Positions 35,406-44,193 of a DNA stretch of 61,051 nucleotides are shown here, piece after piece; the first letter of the stretch is position 1; each line of letters opens with the position of its first letter. Position numbers and translations under genes: made by a program. The notes beneath the pieces were generated by a model, which was not told the origin of the DNA, ran no database searches, and saw only the letters and a program-made list of their open reading frames with translations. The DNA comes from an uncultured Spirochaetia bacterium. GTDB lineage: Bacteria; Spirochaetota; Brachyspiria; Brachyspirales; Brachyspiraceae. The stretch spans positions 1-61,051 of the forward strand of contig CAMQVF010000003.1 of NCBI GenBank assembly GCA_947038115.1, given 5' to 3'.

Positions 35406-36608
35406 ATGTTTAAATTTGCTGTCAAAAATATTTTAAGATATAAAAATCGAAGTATTATCACTATGCTTGTTATTATGGTTTCAGCATTTTCGACTGTGCT
35501 CATTGTGGGTTTTATGCAAGGAATGACGGCTCACATGCTTGACGGGTTTATAAAATATCAAACATCACATATTCGAATAACTAAAAAAGAATATTTTGAA
35601 AAAGAAAGATTTATGCCACTCTATGAAAGTATTGAAAATGTATCGAGCATTAAAAATGAATTAGAAAAAGAAGAAAATGTAAAAATGGTTACCCCCACTT
35701 TCCACTTGGCTGGTTTTATAGCAAAAGATGATACCACAATACCCATATCGATTATAGCTTTCGACTTAAAAAATAATAGCTACACTTTAAACGAAAAATT
35801 AATTGAAGGTTCGATAAAAGAAAGAGGAATAATAATTGGTGAAAATTTAATTAAAAGATTTGATATGAAAATTGGCGACAAACCAATGATAGTTTCATCA
35901 ACAGCTTATGATGCCATTAATGCGAAAAAGCCTGAAATCATCGGCGTTTCTGAATTTGGTATTTCTGAATTCGATAAAAAAACTGTCTTTATGGATATTG
36001 AAACAGCACAAGAGATAACACGTTTAAACAATGCTAGTACTCAAATTTACATCACTCTTTACAATGAAAAATATACCGATTCTATTACAAAATTATTAAA
36101 ATCGAAATATCCTGAATATGAAGTGCAAAGTTATAAAGCACAAATGGGATCATTATATACAACGATTATGGCTGAAAAAAATATTATATCATTTATTGCC
36201 ATTATAATAATGTTTTTAGGTTCTCTTGTAATCATAAACTCACTTGTCGCAAGTATTTATGAAAGGCTAAGCGAGATAGGAATGCTTAAAGCTTTGGGTT
36301 TTTCCAACAATGAACTTAAAAAAATGCTACTTTTTGAAGGCACAATTTTTGGATTAATTGGTGGTGGATCTGGTTTCATTTTAGGTTTAATTTTTATAAC
36401 TTATTTATCGATAAAAGGTTTTGATATCAGCAAAATGATGACAGGTGTTGACCTCGCAATAGACACCGTTGTTTATCCATCTATAAATATATTTACAGCT
36501 TTAATATGTGTTGTAGTATCTGTCTTAATCCCCGCTTTAGTTTCATTAATACCCGCTAAAATGATAACAAAGATAAACCCAGTGGATGCGATAAATTCGA
36601 GAAATTAA
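35406..36608 (+). CDS. FtsX-family ABC permease (LolC/LolE-like), second paralogue
   Basis: A 400 aa partner to the previous permease with the same layout: one N-terminal helix (about residues 19-38), a periplasmic domain, and three C-terminal helices with the FtsX block YERLSEIGMLKALGFSNNEL. It ends PAKMITKINPVDAINSRN. Sequence identity to the first permease is modest by eye, fitting a LolC/LolE-type heterodimer more than a recent duplication. The gap is 3 nt, with an AAGGA site. Last gene of the operon; no hairpin terminator is evident after it. Confidence 0.92.
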   Translation: MFKFAVKNILRYKNRSIITMLVIMVSAFSTVLIVGFMQGMTAHMLDGFIKYQTSHIRITKKEYFEKERFMPLYESIENVSSIKNELEKEENVKMVTPTFHLAGFIAKDDTTIPISIIAFDLKNNSYTLNEKLIEGSIKERGIIIGENLIKRFDMKIGDKPMIVSSTAYDAINAKKPEIIGVSEFGISEFDKKTVFMDIETAQEITRLNNASTQIYITLYNEKYTDSITKLLKSKYPEYEVQSYKAQMGSLYTTIMAEKNIISFIAIIIMFLGSLVIINSLVASIYERLSEIGMLKALGFSNNELKKMLLFEGTIFGLIGGGSGFILGLIFITYLSIKGFDISKMMTGVDLAIDTVVYPSINIFTALICVVVSVLIPALVSLIPAKMITKINPVDAINSRN

Positions 36609-36712
36609 AGTATAAAAATAATTTTAGTTAGACTGGAAGTTATATCTGCAAACGGATGTGCAAATATAATTGAAATAAAAAATTAGAATAGCGAATATTT
36701 TCTATTAGTTAC

Positions 36713-36741
36713 TTGACAATAGGGGTTATTCATGGTTTAAT
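36713..36741 (+). promoter_or_regulatory. pfkA promoter
   Basis: Perfect TTGACA (36713-36718), 17 bp, TTTAAT (36736-36741), about 30 nt before the pfkA ATG. Confidence 0.65.
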
Positions 36742-36770
36742 GATTTGAATTATATAAAGGAGAATATATT

Positions 36771-37748
36771 ATGGCGTCTATAAAAAAAATAGGAGTTCTT
36801 ACTAGCGGAGGCGATGCTTCAGGTATGAACCCTACTATAAGAAGTGTCGTTCGTTCTGCTTTATACCATGGTCTTGAAGTTGTCGCTATCAAAAGAGGTT
36901 ATGAAGGGCTTATGCATGACGATATGACTCCTATGCATGCTGGTAGTGTCGGCGGAATAATAAGTCTTGGTGGTACTATTCTTTATAGTGCTCGAGCACC
37001 TGAATTTATGACTGAAGAAGGTCTTAAAAAAGCTAATGATAATATGAAAAAACATAATATCGATGCTTTAATTGTTATAGGCGGAGATGGAACATATAGA
37101 GGGGCTTTAGACTTTTCTAATCACTTCGATTATCCTGTTATAGGAATTCCTGCCACTATAGATAATGATATTTATGGAACTGATTATACAATAGGATATG
37201 ACACTGCTGTAAATGTAGCTATGGAAGCTATTGATAAATTGAGAGACACAGCAACAAGCCATGGCAGATGTTTTATTGCCGAGGTTATGGGACGTCATGC
37301 AGGATATATCGCACTTGAAGTAGGAATTGCATCTGGTGCTGAAGAAATATTAATCCCTGAAACGCCTACTGATATAGAAAATATTATAGAAATTCTAAAA
37401 ACAGGTAGAGAGCGTGGAAAACGTTCATCTATAATTGTAGTAGCTGAAGGCGATGAAATCGGTGGTGGTGTTGAAGCTTGTAAACTTATAGAAGGAAAAA
37501 CTGGCTTCGAAACCAGGCTCACAATATTAGGACATATGCAACGTGGCGGAAGTCCTACAGCGAGAGAGCGTTTATGGGCAGCACGTTTTGGATTTATTGC
37601 TATTCGAGCTCTACTTGATGGTAAAAAAAATGTCGCCATCGGCACTTGGAAAGGTGAATATAGTTATACTCCTCTAGCGGATGCTATAAAAAAAGATCCT
37701 AAAATTGACGAAATAGACTTAGAAATTCAGAAAGCACTTTCTATATAA
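36771..37748 (+). CDS. pfkA: 6-phosphofructokinase (ATP-type)
   Basis: Commits fructose 6-phosphate to glycolysis. The 325 aa length is typical of bacterial PfkA. Seen are the nucleotide site LTSGGDASGMNPTIRS, GGDGTYRGA (Gly rather than the Asp of PPi-dependent enzymes), the catalytic PATIDND (without the Lys of PPi enzymes), MGRHAGYIA and HMQRGGSPTARER. These residues favour ATP over pyrophosphate as donor. AAGGAGAA lies before the ATG. The next gene begins 44 nt downstream. Confidence 0.96.
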   Translation: MASIKKIGVLTSGGDASGMNPTIRSVVRSALYHGLEVVAIKRGYEGLMHDDMTPMHAGSVGGIISLGGTILYSARAPEFMTEEGLKKANDNMKKHNIDALIVIGGDGTYRGALDFSNHFDYPVIGIPATIDNDIYGTDYTIGYDTAVNVAMEAIDKLRDTATSHGRCFIAEVMGRHAGYIALEVGIASGAEEILIPETPTDIENIIEILKTGRERGKRSSIIVVAEGDEIGGGVEACKLIEGKTGFETRLTILGHMQRGGSPTARERLWAARFGFIAIRALLDGKKNVAIGTWKGEYSYTPLADAIKKDPKIDEIDLEIQKALSI

Positions 37749-37792
37749 AATTACTAAATGTTTGATAACAAATAAAATAAAAGCTTATTAAT

Positions 37793-38557
37793 ATGATAGA
37801 ACAAAAATCTCTTTTGGATGTTAGAATTGATAAAATTAATTGCACATTGGAAGAAGCTTTAGAAAGTTTAAGTGGCAAAAAAAATCAATTAATTGTAACA
37901 CTTGATATGTATCAATTACTAAAAGTTAAAAGAAATAAAAAACTCAAAGAAATAGTAAAAAATGCTGCTTTAGTAATACCAAGCTCGCCTATTATCGCAA
38001 AGGCTTATAATTTCATCAATAGGGAAAAGATTTTTTATAAAAAAGATTTATTATTTTTCTCGAAATTACTTTCTTATGCAGAGCTTAAAAAAATATCCTT
38101 TTTTCTTTTTGGTAATGAAGAGCGATATTTCTTTACAATAATGGAAAAAATCAAAAAAATATACCCAACAATACATATAGTCGGGAGCTATCAAAATAAT
38201 AATGACGCTTCACTTATGGCCAAAGCATTCGAGGGATTCAAAAAAATAGATCCTAATTTATTCATAATTTATATGGACTTCAAAAAAGCACTTATTTGGT
38301 TTAATAAAAATAAAGATAATCTTGATATAGAATTCTGTATTCCTATCAAAAAACCACTAGATATATTCGCAGGAAAAGGGAAAATACCTGAGCTTGCCGT
38401 CATTGCTGCGAACAAAGAACACTGGTTTTATTTAAGAAGAAATATATTCAACATATTTAAAATATTCATTCATATCCACTTTTGGAATTTAGTAATAATA
38501 GACAAGTTGTTCTTTTCTAAAAAACGTAAATTAAAAAAAGATCACCAAAATATTTAA
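37793..38557 (+). CDS. WecG/TagA/CpsF-like glycosyltransferase homologue, degenerate
   Basis: The 254 aa protein resembles GT26 enzymes that add the second sugar to undecaprenyl-linked glycans. It keeps the ordered layout: VTLDMYQLLKVKRNKKLKEI (family VTxNxE block, T36), the LSYAELKKISFFLFGN strand, YPTIHIVGSYQ and a basic amphipathic C-terminus that could dock on the membrane. The usual DG motif with the catalytic aspartate is replaced by PSSP (63-66), and the GxPKQE signature is not evident (MDFKKALIW). It may be inactive or use altered chemistry. It follows pfkA without a promoter of its own and has no Shine-Dalgarno. Confidence 0.65.
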   Translation: MIEQKSLLDVRIDKINCTLEEALESLSGKKNQLIVTLDMYQLLKVKRNKKLKEIVKNAALVIPSSPIIAKAYNFINREKIFYKKDLLFFSKLLSYAELKKISFFLFGNEERYFFTIMEKIKKIYPTIHIVGSYQNNNDASLMAKAFEGFKKIDPNLFIIYMDFKKALIWFNKNKDNLDIEFCIPIKKPLDIFAGKGKIPELAVIAANKEHWFYLRRNIFNIFKIFIHIHFWNLVIIDKLFFSKKRKLKKDHQNI

Positions 38558-38573
38558 TTTCAGCGATCTTTAT
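38537..38573. terminator. Bidirectional terminator between the WecG-like gene and a TPR gene
   Basis: AAAGATC (38537-38543) pairs with GATCTTT (38565-38571). The plus strand continues with ATTTTAT and the minus strand with a run of seven T. The left arm lies inside the last codons of the WecG-like gene. Confidence 0.6.
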
Positions 38574-38597
38574 TTTATACCAATCAAAAATAATATT

Positions 38598-39653
38598 CTA
38601 ATTAATAGCTAATAATATTTCTCTAAGCGAGTCTAAATATTTTTTAGCCTGTGCTACATTTGCATGCGCTGGGTATCTAAGCACGAAATCATCTAAAATC
38701 TTAAACGAATCATTATATCTATCAAGTTTGAAATAAGACAATCCCTTATAAAGCGTAGCTTCAGCATTTAAAGTATTAATATTATTCGCTATAATCATAT
38801 CATAATACTTTATAGCACTATTATAATTTTTACTTTCATAATAAATCTGAGCTATTCTAAATAAAGACTCCTCACTCTCTTCTGTATTAGGAAACAAATC
38901 AACAATTTTTTCATAATAAAAACGAGCACGAGTATAATTACCAGTGATATATTCTTTATACGCTAAAGCAGGAACTTGAATTAAATAAGTTCTAACAACT
39001 TCCTCATAATATACACTAGAAGGATAGTATCGAATGAAGTCCTCATAAACTTCGAAAGCTCTACTTTCTTCTTTCATACTGTGATAAACTCTGGCACGTC
39101 CAAGAGTCGCAAGCTCACCATCTGTACGTAAAAAATAGCTTAAAGCCTCACCATATCTTTTCAAAAAGAATAATTGATAGCCATAAAACATATTCATCTG
39201 GGATTCTATCAACTTACTTTGAGGATATTTCAAATACTCTTCAAGTTTACCCATTATATAATAGTCAGCTTCATTAGAAAGCCTTGTTATATTAGCATAC
39301 GCCAAAATGGCTCTAGGTATATATTTAGTAAAAGAAGGGTCATTTATAATAGAGGCAAGTTTTTCTTTTGCCAAAACATACTTCTTTAACTTCTCTAAAG
39401 ATTCAGCTATAATGAATTGAGCCTCAGCTATATTTTCAGAAGGCTTTCCTATAACATTTCTACCTGCTTCAATTGCAAGGTATTCATTTAAATCGTTTAT
39501 AGCCTCTTGATAATTTGCAAGCTCAAAATTTCTTTTGGCTTTATTAAAATATCGTTCAGGTGAAGAAGTAAGCGTCACCCTATATATTAAAATTCCAGCC
39601 ATTATCGCTACAACAGATATGATAGTAACAGCTACAGCTATATACAATTTCAT
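38598..39653 (-). CDS. Membrane-anchored TPR protein
   Basis: This 351 aa protein has one N-terminal membrane helix (about residues 4-25) and then TPR or Sel1-like repeats through the C-terminus. Clear units are YFNKAKRNFELANYQEAIND, ARFYYEKIVDLFPNTEES and IAQIYYESKNYNSAIKYYDM. The spacing resembles YbgF/BamD-type TPR scaffolds, but there is no lipobox Cys. Probably periplasmic-facing. It lies 14 nt downstream of the 608 aa Fn3-like/TPR protein gene, so the pair is likely an operon and may form one complex. Function unknown. Confidence 0.75.
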   Translation of the reverse strand: MKLYIAVAVTIISVVAIMAGILIYRVTLTSSPERYFNKAKRNFELANYQEAINDLNEYLAIEAGRNVIGKPSENIAEAQFIIAESLEKLKKYVLAKEKLASIINDPSFTKYIPRAILAYANITRLSNEADYYIMGKLEEYLKYPQSKLIESQMNMFYGYQLFFLKRYGEALSYFLRTDGELATLGRARVYHSMKEESRAFEVYEDFIRYYPSSVYYEEVVRTYLIQVPALAYKEYITGNYTRARFYYEKIVDLFPNTEESEESLFRIAQIYYESKNYNSAIKYYDMIIANNINTLNAEATLYKGLSYFKLDRYNDSFKILDDFVLRYPAHANVAQAKKYLDSLREILLAIN

Positions 39654-39667
39654 AAAAATCTCCCCAT

Positions 39668-41494
39668 TTATAAATCACTCAAAACTTGTGATATCCAAAA
39701 ATTAATTTCACTAGGTGAATAGTTATATACTTTTCTAAATGTATCTAACGCATTTTTCTTCTCTCCAAGTTTATAATAAGATCGACCTAAAAGCAAGTTA
39801 ATTTGATAATTTAATTCCTTAGTCGCTTTCTCATCAGATATAATCACCAGTAAGCTAACGGCTTTAGAATATTTTCTATTTCTAAACTCAACTACAGCTT
39901 TACCATAAAGATCATTCACATTAATAGTCTTCTTCTCTTTAACAACCTCTACTTCGACAATCTCTTCTATTATAACAGGCTGTTTAGGAGTAGTTTCTAC
40001 AACAACTGGCTCAACTACTATAGTCTCATTTTTATTAGAAACAGGAGCAACAACTTGTGTATTATTATCTTCTTTCATCTTTTGTAGTGGTATTATAATT
40101 AAACCATTACTAGCTGCAGATTCTCTTAATAATTTTTCAAAGTCATCATTTTTTATGATATTATTATCAGGTATAATCTTTCGTACTGCCACAGGAGCTT
40201 TTTTAACAGGCTCATCTATTCTAACTGAATAACCTGTAAACATTCCTTTTTTAAGATTCATCTCAACCAAAGAACCATCAGAAACTAAAGACAAAGCATA
40301 ATACAAAGGTTTATACATATGAAACACTGGTAGAGGTTTATCAATATACTGAAAACCATTTTCAAGAGATGAAGTGCTACCAGAATTGATACGTCTAACA
40401 CCGATGATTCCAGAATTATTCATAGCATTATCTTCTCTAGCAAATTTATTAGTACTTGTTATAAGTATATAATGATAATCTGTTGGCAACACACCATCGA
40501 CACTCCATTTAAGAGTAATATTACCATTATCTTCCAATGCCTCTAAATTATTAACTTGAGTTTCTAGCAATTTCGACTCTTGTATATTTTCTAATAACTT
40601 AGTAGGTGTCATAATAATTGCATCAGCAGTATAATTCTCATTCGATATAAAAGAAGTGCCTATGCCTTCAGCGGTATCAATACCTACATGGTAATAAAGA
40701 GTAACATTTTCTGTTGAATCAGTTATAAGATCACTATAAAACACATCAATAGGTCTGCCTAAAACTCTTGACGAAGCAAGGCTAGCTTTATCGCTAATTG
40801 GTACAGAATTTTTATAAACAACATAATTGCCTATATACCCCGGTATAGCATTCCAATATATCATTATATTTGTAGGGCTTTGCTGTACTGCTTTTATAGA
40901 AGTAACATAGTTAGCATTTATCCCTAAAGAACGAGCTGTATCTAAATTATCTTTTGCTATAAAAGTATTATTCACTCGAACAATATAAATAGGCTCGACA
41001 GTCATGTCTACACCCGCTGTCGCTGTATAAAACTTAGCAACACTGTTAAGCTCTGCTACAACTGCATAATAATAAGCACCATCAGTATCTGGTATATCAT
41101 TTATACTATAATCAGTAGAAAGTGAATCAGCCACATCGAGAGTACCTACAAGAAAAGATTCTTCTAAAATACGTGAATTTATAATCGGTCTACTATTTCT
41201 ATATAATTTATAAGCGAGTCCATTTTCAACGACTCCGCTCCATTTAATATTGACGTCACCACTAACATTAGCTGTCGCCACCAAATCATTTACAAAACCT
41301 CTTATTCCAGGTAATGTGTCTACGCCATAAATGTTAGCAACATCACTAGTGGTTGTTCTTTCAGAAGGAACACTTCCCACTATATCATCTATTGTTTGAG
41401 TATAAACAAATAATGTAGATGATATTAATACAAAAGCTATAACATAAGCGTATATAATAATTGCTTTACTTTTTTTTGGTTCATTACTCATCAT
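39668..41494 (-). CDS. Membrane-anchored protein with Fn3-like repeats and a C-terminal TPR
   Basis: The 608 aa protein has one N-terminal helix (about residues 10-31). Three fibronectin-III-like repeats follow (about 65-170, 195-300, 315-430), shown by recurring phrases such as DVNIKWSGVVENGLAYKLYR, NIMIYWNAIPGYIGNYVVYK and NITLKWSVDGVLPTDYHYIL. A low-complexity Val/Glu/Pro/Lys linker follows (about 480-535). The last 75 residues look like two TPR helices pairs (AVVEFRNRKYSKAVSLLV). Two adjacent ATGs (41494, 41491) are possible starts; AAGG lies upstream. Domain order suggests an envelope scaffold exposed outside the inner membrane. Not a known family. Confidence 0.7.
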   Translation of the reverse strand: MMSNEPKKSKAIIIYAYVIAFVLISSTLFVYTQTIDDIVGSVPSERTTTSDVANIYGVDTLPGIRGFVNDLVATANVSGDVNIKWSGVVENGLAYKLYRNSRPIINSRILEESFLVGTLDVADSLSTDYSINDIPDTDGAYYYAVVAELNSVAKFYTATAGVDMTVEPIYIVRVNNTFIAKDNLDTARSLGINANYVTSIKAVQQSPTNIMIYWNAIPGYIGNYVVYKNSVPISDKASLASSRVLGRPIDVFYSDLITDSTENVTLYYHVGIDTAEGIGTSFISNENYTADAIIMTPTKLLENIQESKLLETQVNNLEALEDNGNITLKWSVDGVLPTDYHYILITSTNKFAREDNAMNNSGIIGVRRINSGSTSSLENGFQYIDKPLPVFHMYKPLYYALSLVSDGSLVEMNLKKGMFTGYSVRIDEPVKKAPVAVRKIIPDNNIIKNDDFEKLLRESAASNGLIIIPLQKMKEDNNTQVVAPVSNKNETIVVEPVVVETTPKQPVIIEEIVEVEVVKEKKTINVNDLYGKAVVEFRNRKYSKAVSLLVIISDEKATKELNYQINLLLGRSYYKLGEKKNALDTFRKVYNYSPSEINFWISQVLSDL

Positions 41495-41573
41495 AGATAT
41501 ACCTTGTTTAAAATAACTGTCTTACAAACATTGTCGGAATATATCTTATACACTTTACTAAACGTTGATAATA

Positions 41574-41607
41574 AAAAGACGAGAATGCCTCAAAAAGACT
41601 TTCTCGC
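41574..41607 (-). terminator. Terminator after arcC
   Basis: On the minus strand GCGAGAA (41607-41601) pairs with TTCTCGT (41585-41579, one wobble), followed by CTTTTTATT. It separates the arc genes from the Fn3/TPR operon. Confidence 0.65.
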
Positions 41608-41645
41608 CTAATTTTATATACTAAAACAATCAAAAAAGTATTTTT

Positions 41646-42584
41646 TTACGATACGATTCTTGTTCCATTTTTACCTTGAATAGATTCAGCCGCTTTCTCT
41701 AAAGAAGCGATTAATGCTACTCTTCCACTTTTCGACTTAGCAAAATCTATGCAAGCCTCAACTTTAGGAAGCATAGAACCAGGAGCAAAATGCCCCTCGC
41801 CAATATATTTAGTAGCCTCTTCTATTGTAATAGAATCTAAATCTTTTTGATCAGGCTTTCTAAAATTAATAGAAACTTTGTCTACTGCTGTAAGAATTAA
41901 AAGCTCATCAGCTCCCACTTCTTTAGCAGTTAAAGCAGCTGCCTTATCTTTGTCAATTACAGCAGCAACGCCGTCAAGTACACCATTATTATCAACTACA
42001 GGTATACCACCGCCGCCACAACAAATAACAACATGACCAGCATCAACTAATGTTTTAATAGAAGAAAACTCTACAATAGATATAGGCTGTGGAGAAGCAA
42101 CTACACGGCGATATCCACGTCCAGAATCTTCTACTACTGCCCAACCCTTATCTTTGATTAAAACATCTGCTTGCTCTTTTGTATAATAAACGCCTACAGG
42201 TTTAGTAGGATTAGCAAAACCAGAATCATTTTTATCTACAACCATTTGTGTAACAACTGTAGACACGGGCTTATTAATATTTCTTTTTTTAAGCTCGTTT
42301 TGAATGCTCTGTTGAAGATGATAACCTATCATACCTTGACTCATAGCACCACAAACATCAAAAGGCATAGAAGGTGTCTCTTTTTGAGCAACCTCATTTT
42401 GAATTAAAATTCTGCCTACTTGAGGGCCATTACCATGAACCAAAATAACTGTATGTCCATTTTCTATAATATCTACTATACAATTAGCAGCTTTTTTAGA
42501 AGCTTCGAGTTGTGCTTCAGCTGAAGGTTTTGAATTTTCAAGCTCTAATGCGTTTCCACCAAGAGCTATTACAACTTTTTTCAT
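41646..42584 (-). CDS. arcC: Carbamate kinase
   Basis: Carbamate kinase makes ATP from carbamoyl phosphate and ADP, the energy-yielding last step of the arginine deiminase pathway. The 312 aa length is normal. Seen are the N-terminal IALGGNALE, HGNGPQVG, MSQGMIGYHLQQSI, SGRGYRRVVASPQP, CCGGGGIPV, DKDKAAALTAKEVGAD and the closing FAPGSMLPKVEACIDFA. An AGGAG site precedes the start. It is the last gene of the arcB-antiporter-arcC cluster, 44 nt after the antiporter. Confidence 0.96.
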   Translation of the reverse strand: MKKVVIALGGNALELENSKPSAEAQLEASKKAANCIVDIIENGHTVILVHGNGPQVGRILIQNEVAQKETPSMPFDVCGAMSQGMIGYHLQQSIQNELKKRNINKPVSTVVTQMVVDKNDSGFANPTKPVGVYYTKEQADVLIKDKGWAVVEDSGRGYRRVVASPQPISIVEFSSIKTLVDAGHVVICCGGGGIPVVDNNGVLDGVAAVIDKDKAAALTAKEVGADELLILTAVDKVSINFRKPDQKDLDSITIEEATKYIGEGHFAPGSMLPKVEACIDFAKSKSGRVALIASLEKAAESIQGKNGTRIVS

Positions 42585-42628
42585 AAATATCTAACTCCTT
42601 TATAAATAATACAAATTATTTTTATATA

Positions 42629-44098
42629 TTAAATACTGACACCTGTAACAACAGATAAAGTAAGAAATATAATTGATACTAAAATACATATACCTAAAAT
42701 AGGCAACATAAACTTAAACCATTTTTCATAAGGAACTTTACATAATAAAGAAGCACCCATAACAATACCAGAAGTTGGAGCAACTATATTAGTTACGCCT
42801 GATCCCCATACGAAAGCATTTATTATAAGCTCTTTACTTATACCAACTAAGTCCGCAAGAGGTGCGAATATAGGCATAGTCAAAGTTGCTAAACCTGAAG
42901 TTGAAGTAATAAATAATGTAAGCACCATATTCAAGAAGAATAAGACGTTAACAAATAAAACACTACCTAAAGGCTCAACGATAGAAACTGACCAGTTAAG
43001 TATTGTCGATGTGATAAGTCCATCATTCATTATGACAACTATACCACGAGCAAATCCTACAACGATTGCAGTAGATAATACGTCACCCATTCCTGCTAAA
43101 AAAGAATCAATAGTGTCTCTATGAGGCAAACCAGCCACAATACCACATATAACTCCCATAACCATAAATAAAGCAGAAAGTTCAGAGAACCACCAACCTA
43201 ATGTAGGAAGAAAATCAATTCCTAAATCAACAAAAGGTATTACAGAATAAGTCATAAACACAAAAGAAAGTGAGAATATAACTAATACAATTGATTGACG
43301 AACTGATAATTTTTCATTTGCATGCGCTTCAAAACTACTAGAATCTTTCATAAATGGAAACTCTATATTAAGACCATGTAAAAGGGATTTTTCAGGATTA
43401 TCAAATACTTTCTTTGCGTATCTAGATAGATAAACCGCAATAATACTAGTAAGAACAAACCATAAAATTAATCTTGTACCAATCCCATTACCAAGAGATA
43501 TACCAGCGAATCCGCTAGCAACACCAATAGCAAATGGATTAACAGTAGAAGCCAAAACACCTACCGCAGAACCACCCATTATAACACCCATGACGACCAT
43601 AGAGTCATAACCAGCTTTTATCATAATAGGAAGTAGAAGAGGATAAAAAGCTATCGTCTCTTCACACATTCCATAAACAGTTCCACCTAAACTAAATAAA
43701 AATGTAAGTATTGTGATAAGTAGCTTTTCACGACCTCTCATTTTCATCATAAGTGAGCCTATACCAATATCTATAGCACCCGTTTTATTTACTACGCCGA
43801 TAAGTCCACCGACCATCAAAATAAATATCGAGATACCTATAGCTTCTTTAAGACCAGTGATAGGTGCTTCTAAAACAGCAAACAACCCTTGTGGCCTACT
43901 AGGTAAAACCTCATAACTATTTGGTACTGGAGTTCCTTCCGTTCCTTCTTCAACAGCCAACATAGGGGGAACAACTGTACCATCATCCGTTCTAATCGCA
44001 AAACTACCTGCAGGCAATATATTAGTGAGAATTGCCGCAAAAGCCATAATAACAAAAAGAATGGCAAAAGTATGAGGAAGCTTAAAATTTTTAAGCAT
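42629..44098 (-). CDS. YfcC/DcuC-superfamily amino acid antiporter (probable arginine or citrulline/ornithine exchanger)
   Basis: This 489 aa inner-membrane protein has about 12 segments and family stretches of the YfcC group: NFKLPHTFAILFVIM at the start, a periplasmic loop after TM1 with EVLPSRPQGLFAVLEAPI, FSLGGTVYGMCEETIAFYPL, and ITSTSGLATLTMPIFAPLADLVG near the C-terminus. Located between arcB and arcC, it most likely exchanges ornithine for arginine or citrulline. Substrate is inferred from context. It starts downstream of a strong hairpin (44138-44168) that may reduce its expression relative to arcB. Confidence 0.88.
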   Translation of the reverse strand: MLKNFKLPHTFAILFVIMAFAAILTNILPAGSFAIRTDDGTVVPPMLAVEEGTEGTPVPNSYEVLPSRPQGLFAVLEAPITGLKEAIGISIFILMVGGLIGVVNKTGAIDIGIGSLMMKMRGREKLLITILTFLFSLGGTVYGMCEETIAFYPLLLPIMIKAGYDSMVVMGVIMGGSAVGVLASTVNPFAIGVASGFAGISLGNGIGTRLILWFVLTSIIAVYLSRYAKKVFDNPEKSLLHGLNIEFPFMKDSSSFEAHANEKLSVRQSIVLVIFSLSFVFMTYSVIPFVDLGIDFLPTLGWWFSELSALFMVMGVICGIVAGLPHRDTIDSFLAGMGDVLSTAIVVGFARGIVVIMNDGLITSTILNWSVSIVEPLGSVLFVNVLFFLNMVLTLFITSTSGLATLTMPIFAPLADLVGISKELIINAFVWGSGVTNIVAPTSGIVMGASLLCKVPYEKWFKFMLPILGICILVSIIFLTLSVVTGVSI

Positions 44099-44124
44099 AA
44101 ATTCGTCCTTTAAATGTGTATTTT

Positions 44125-44168
44125 AAAAACAAAATAGACAGCACCCTAACTTAAAGTAAGAGCACTGT
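44125..44168 (-). terminator. Attenuating hairpin between arcB and the antiporter gene
   Basis: On the minus strand, bases 44168-44138 form a 31-nt near-perfect hairpin (about 14 of 15 pairs including three wobbles), followed by a T-rich tail, CTATTTTGTTTTT. It could be a partial terminator or an mRNA-stabilising stem that sets arcB above the downstream genes. Confidence 0.5.
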
Positions 44169-44193
44169 AATTATTATTTTAACAAAGTATAGA

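Noticed and set aside
37295-37645. Minus-strand open frame of 116 codons across pfkA
   Set aside because: It is opposite the catalytic core of pfkA and is explained by codon bias of that gene.
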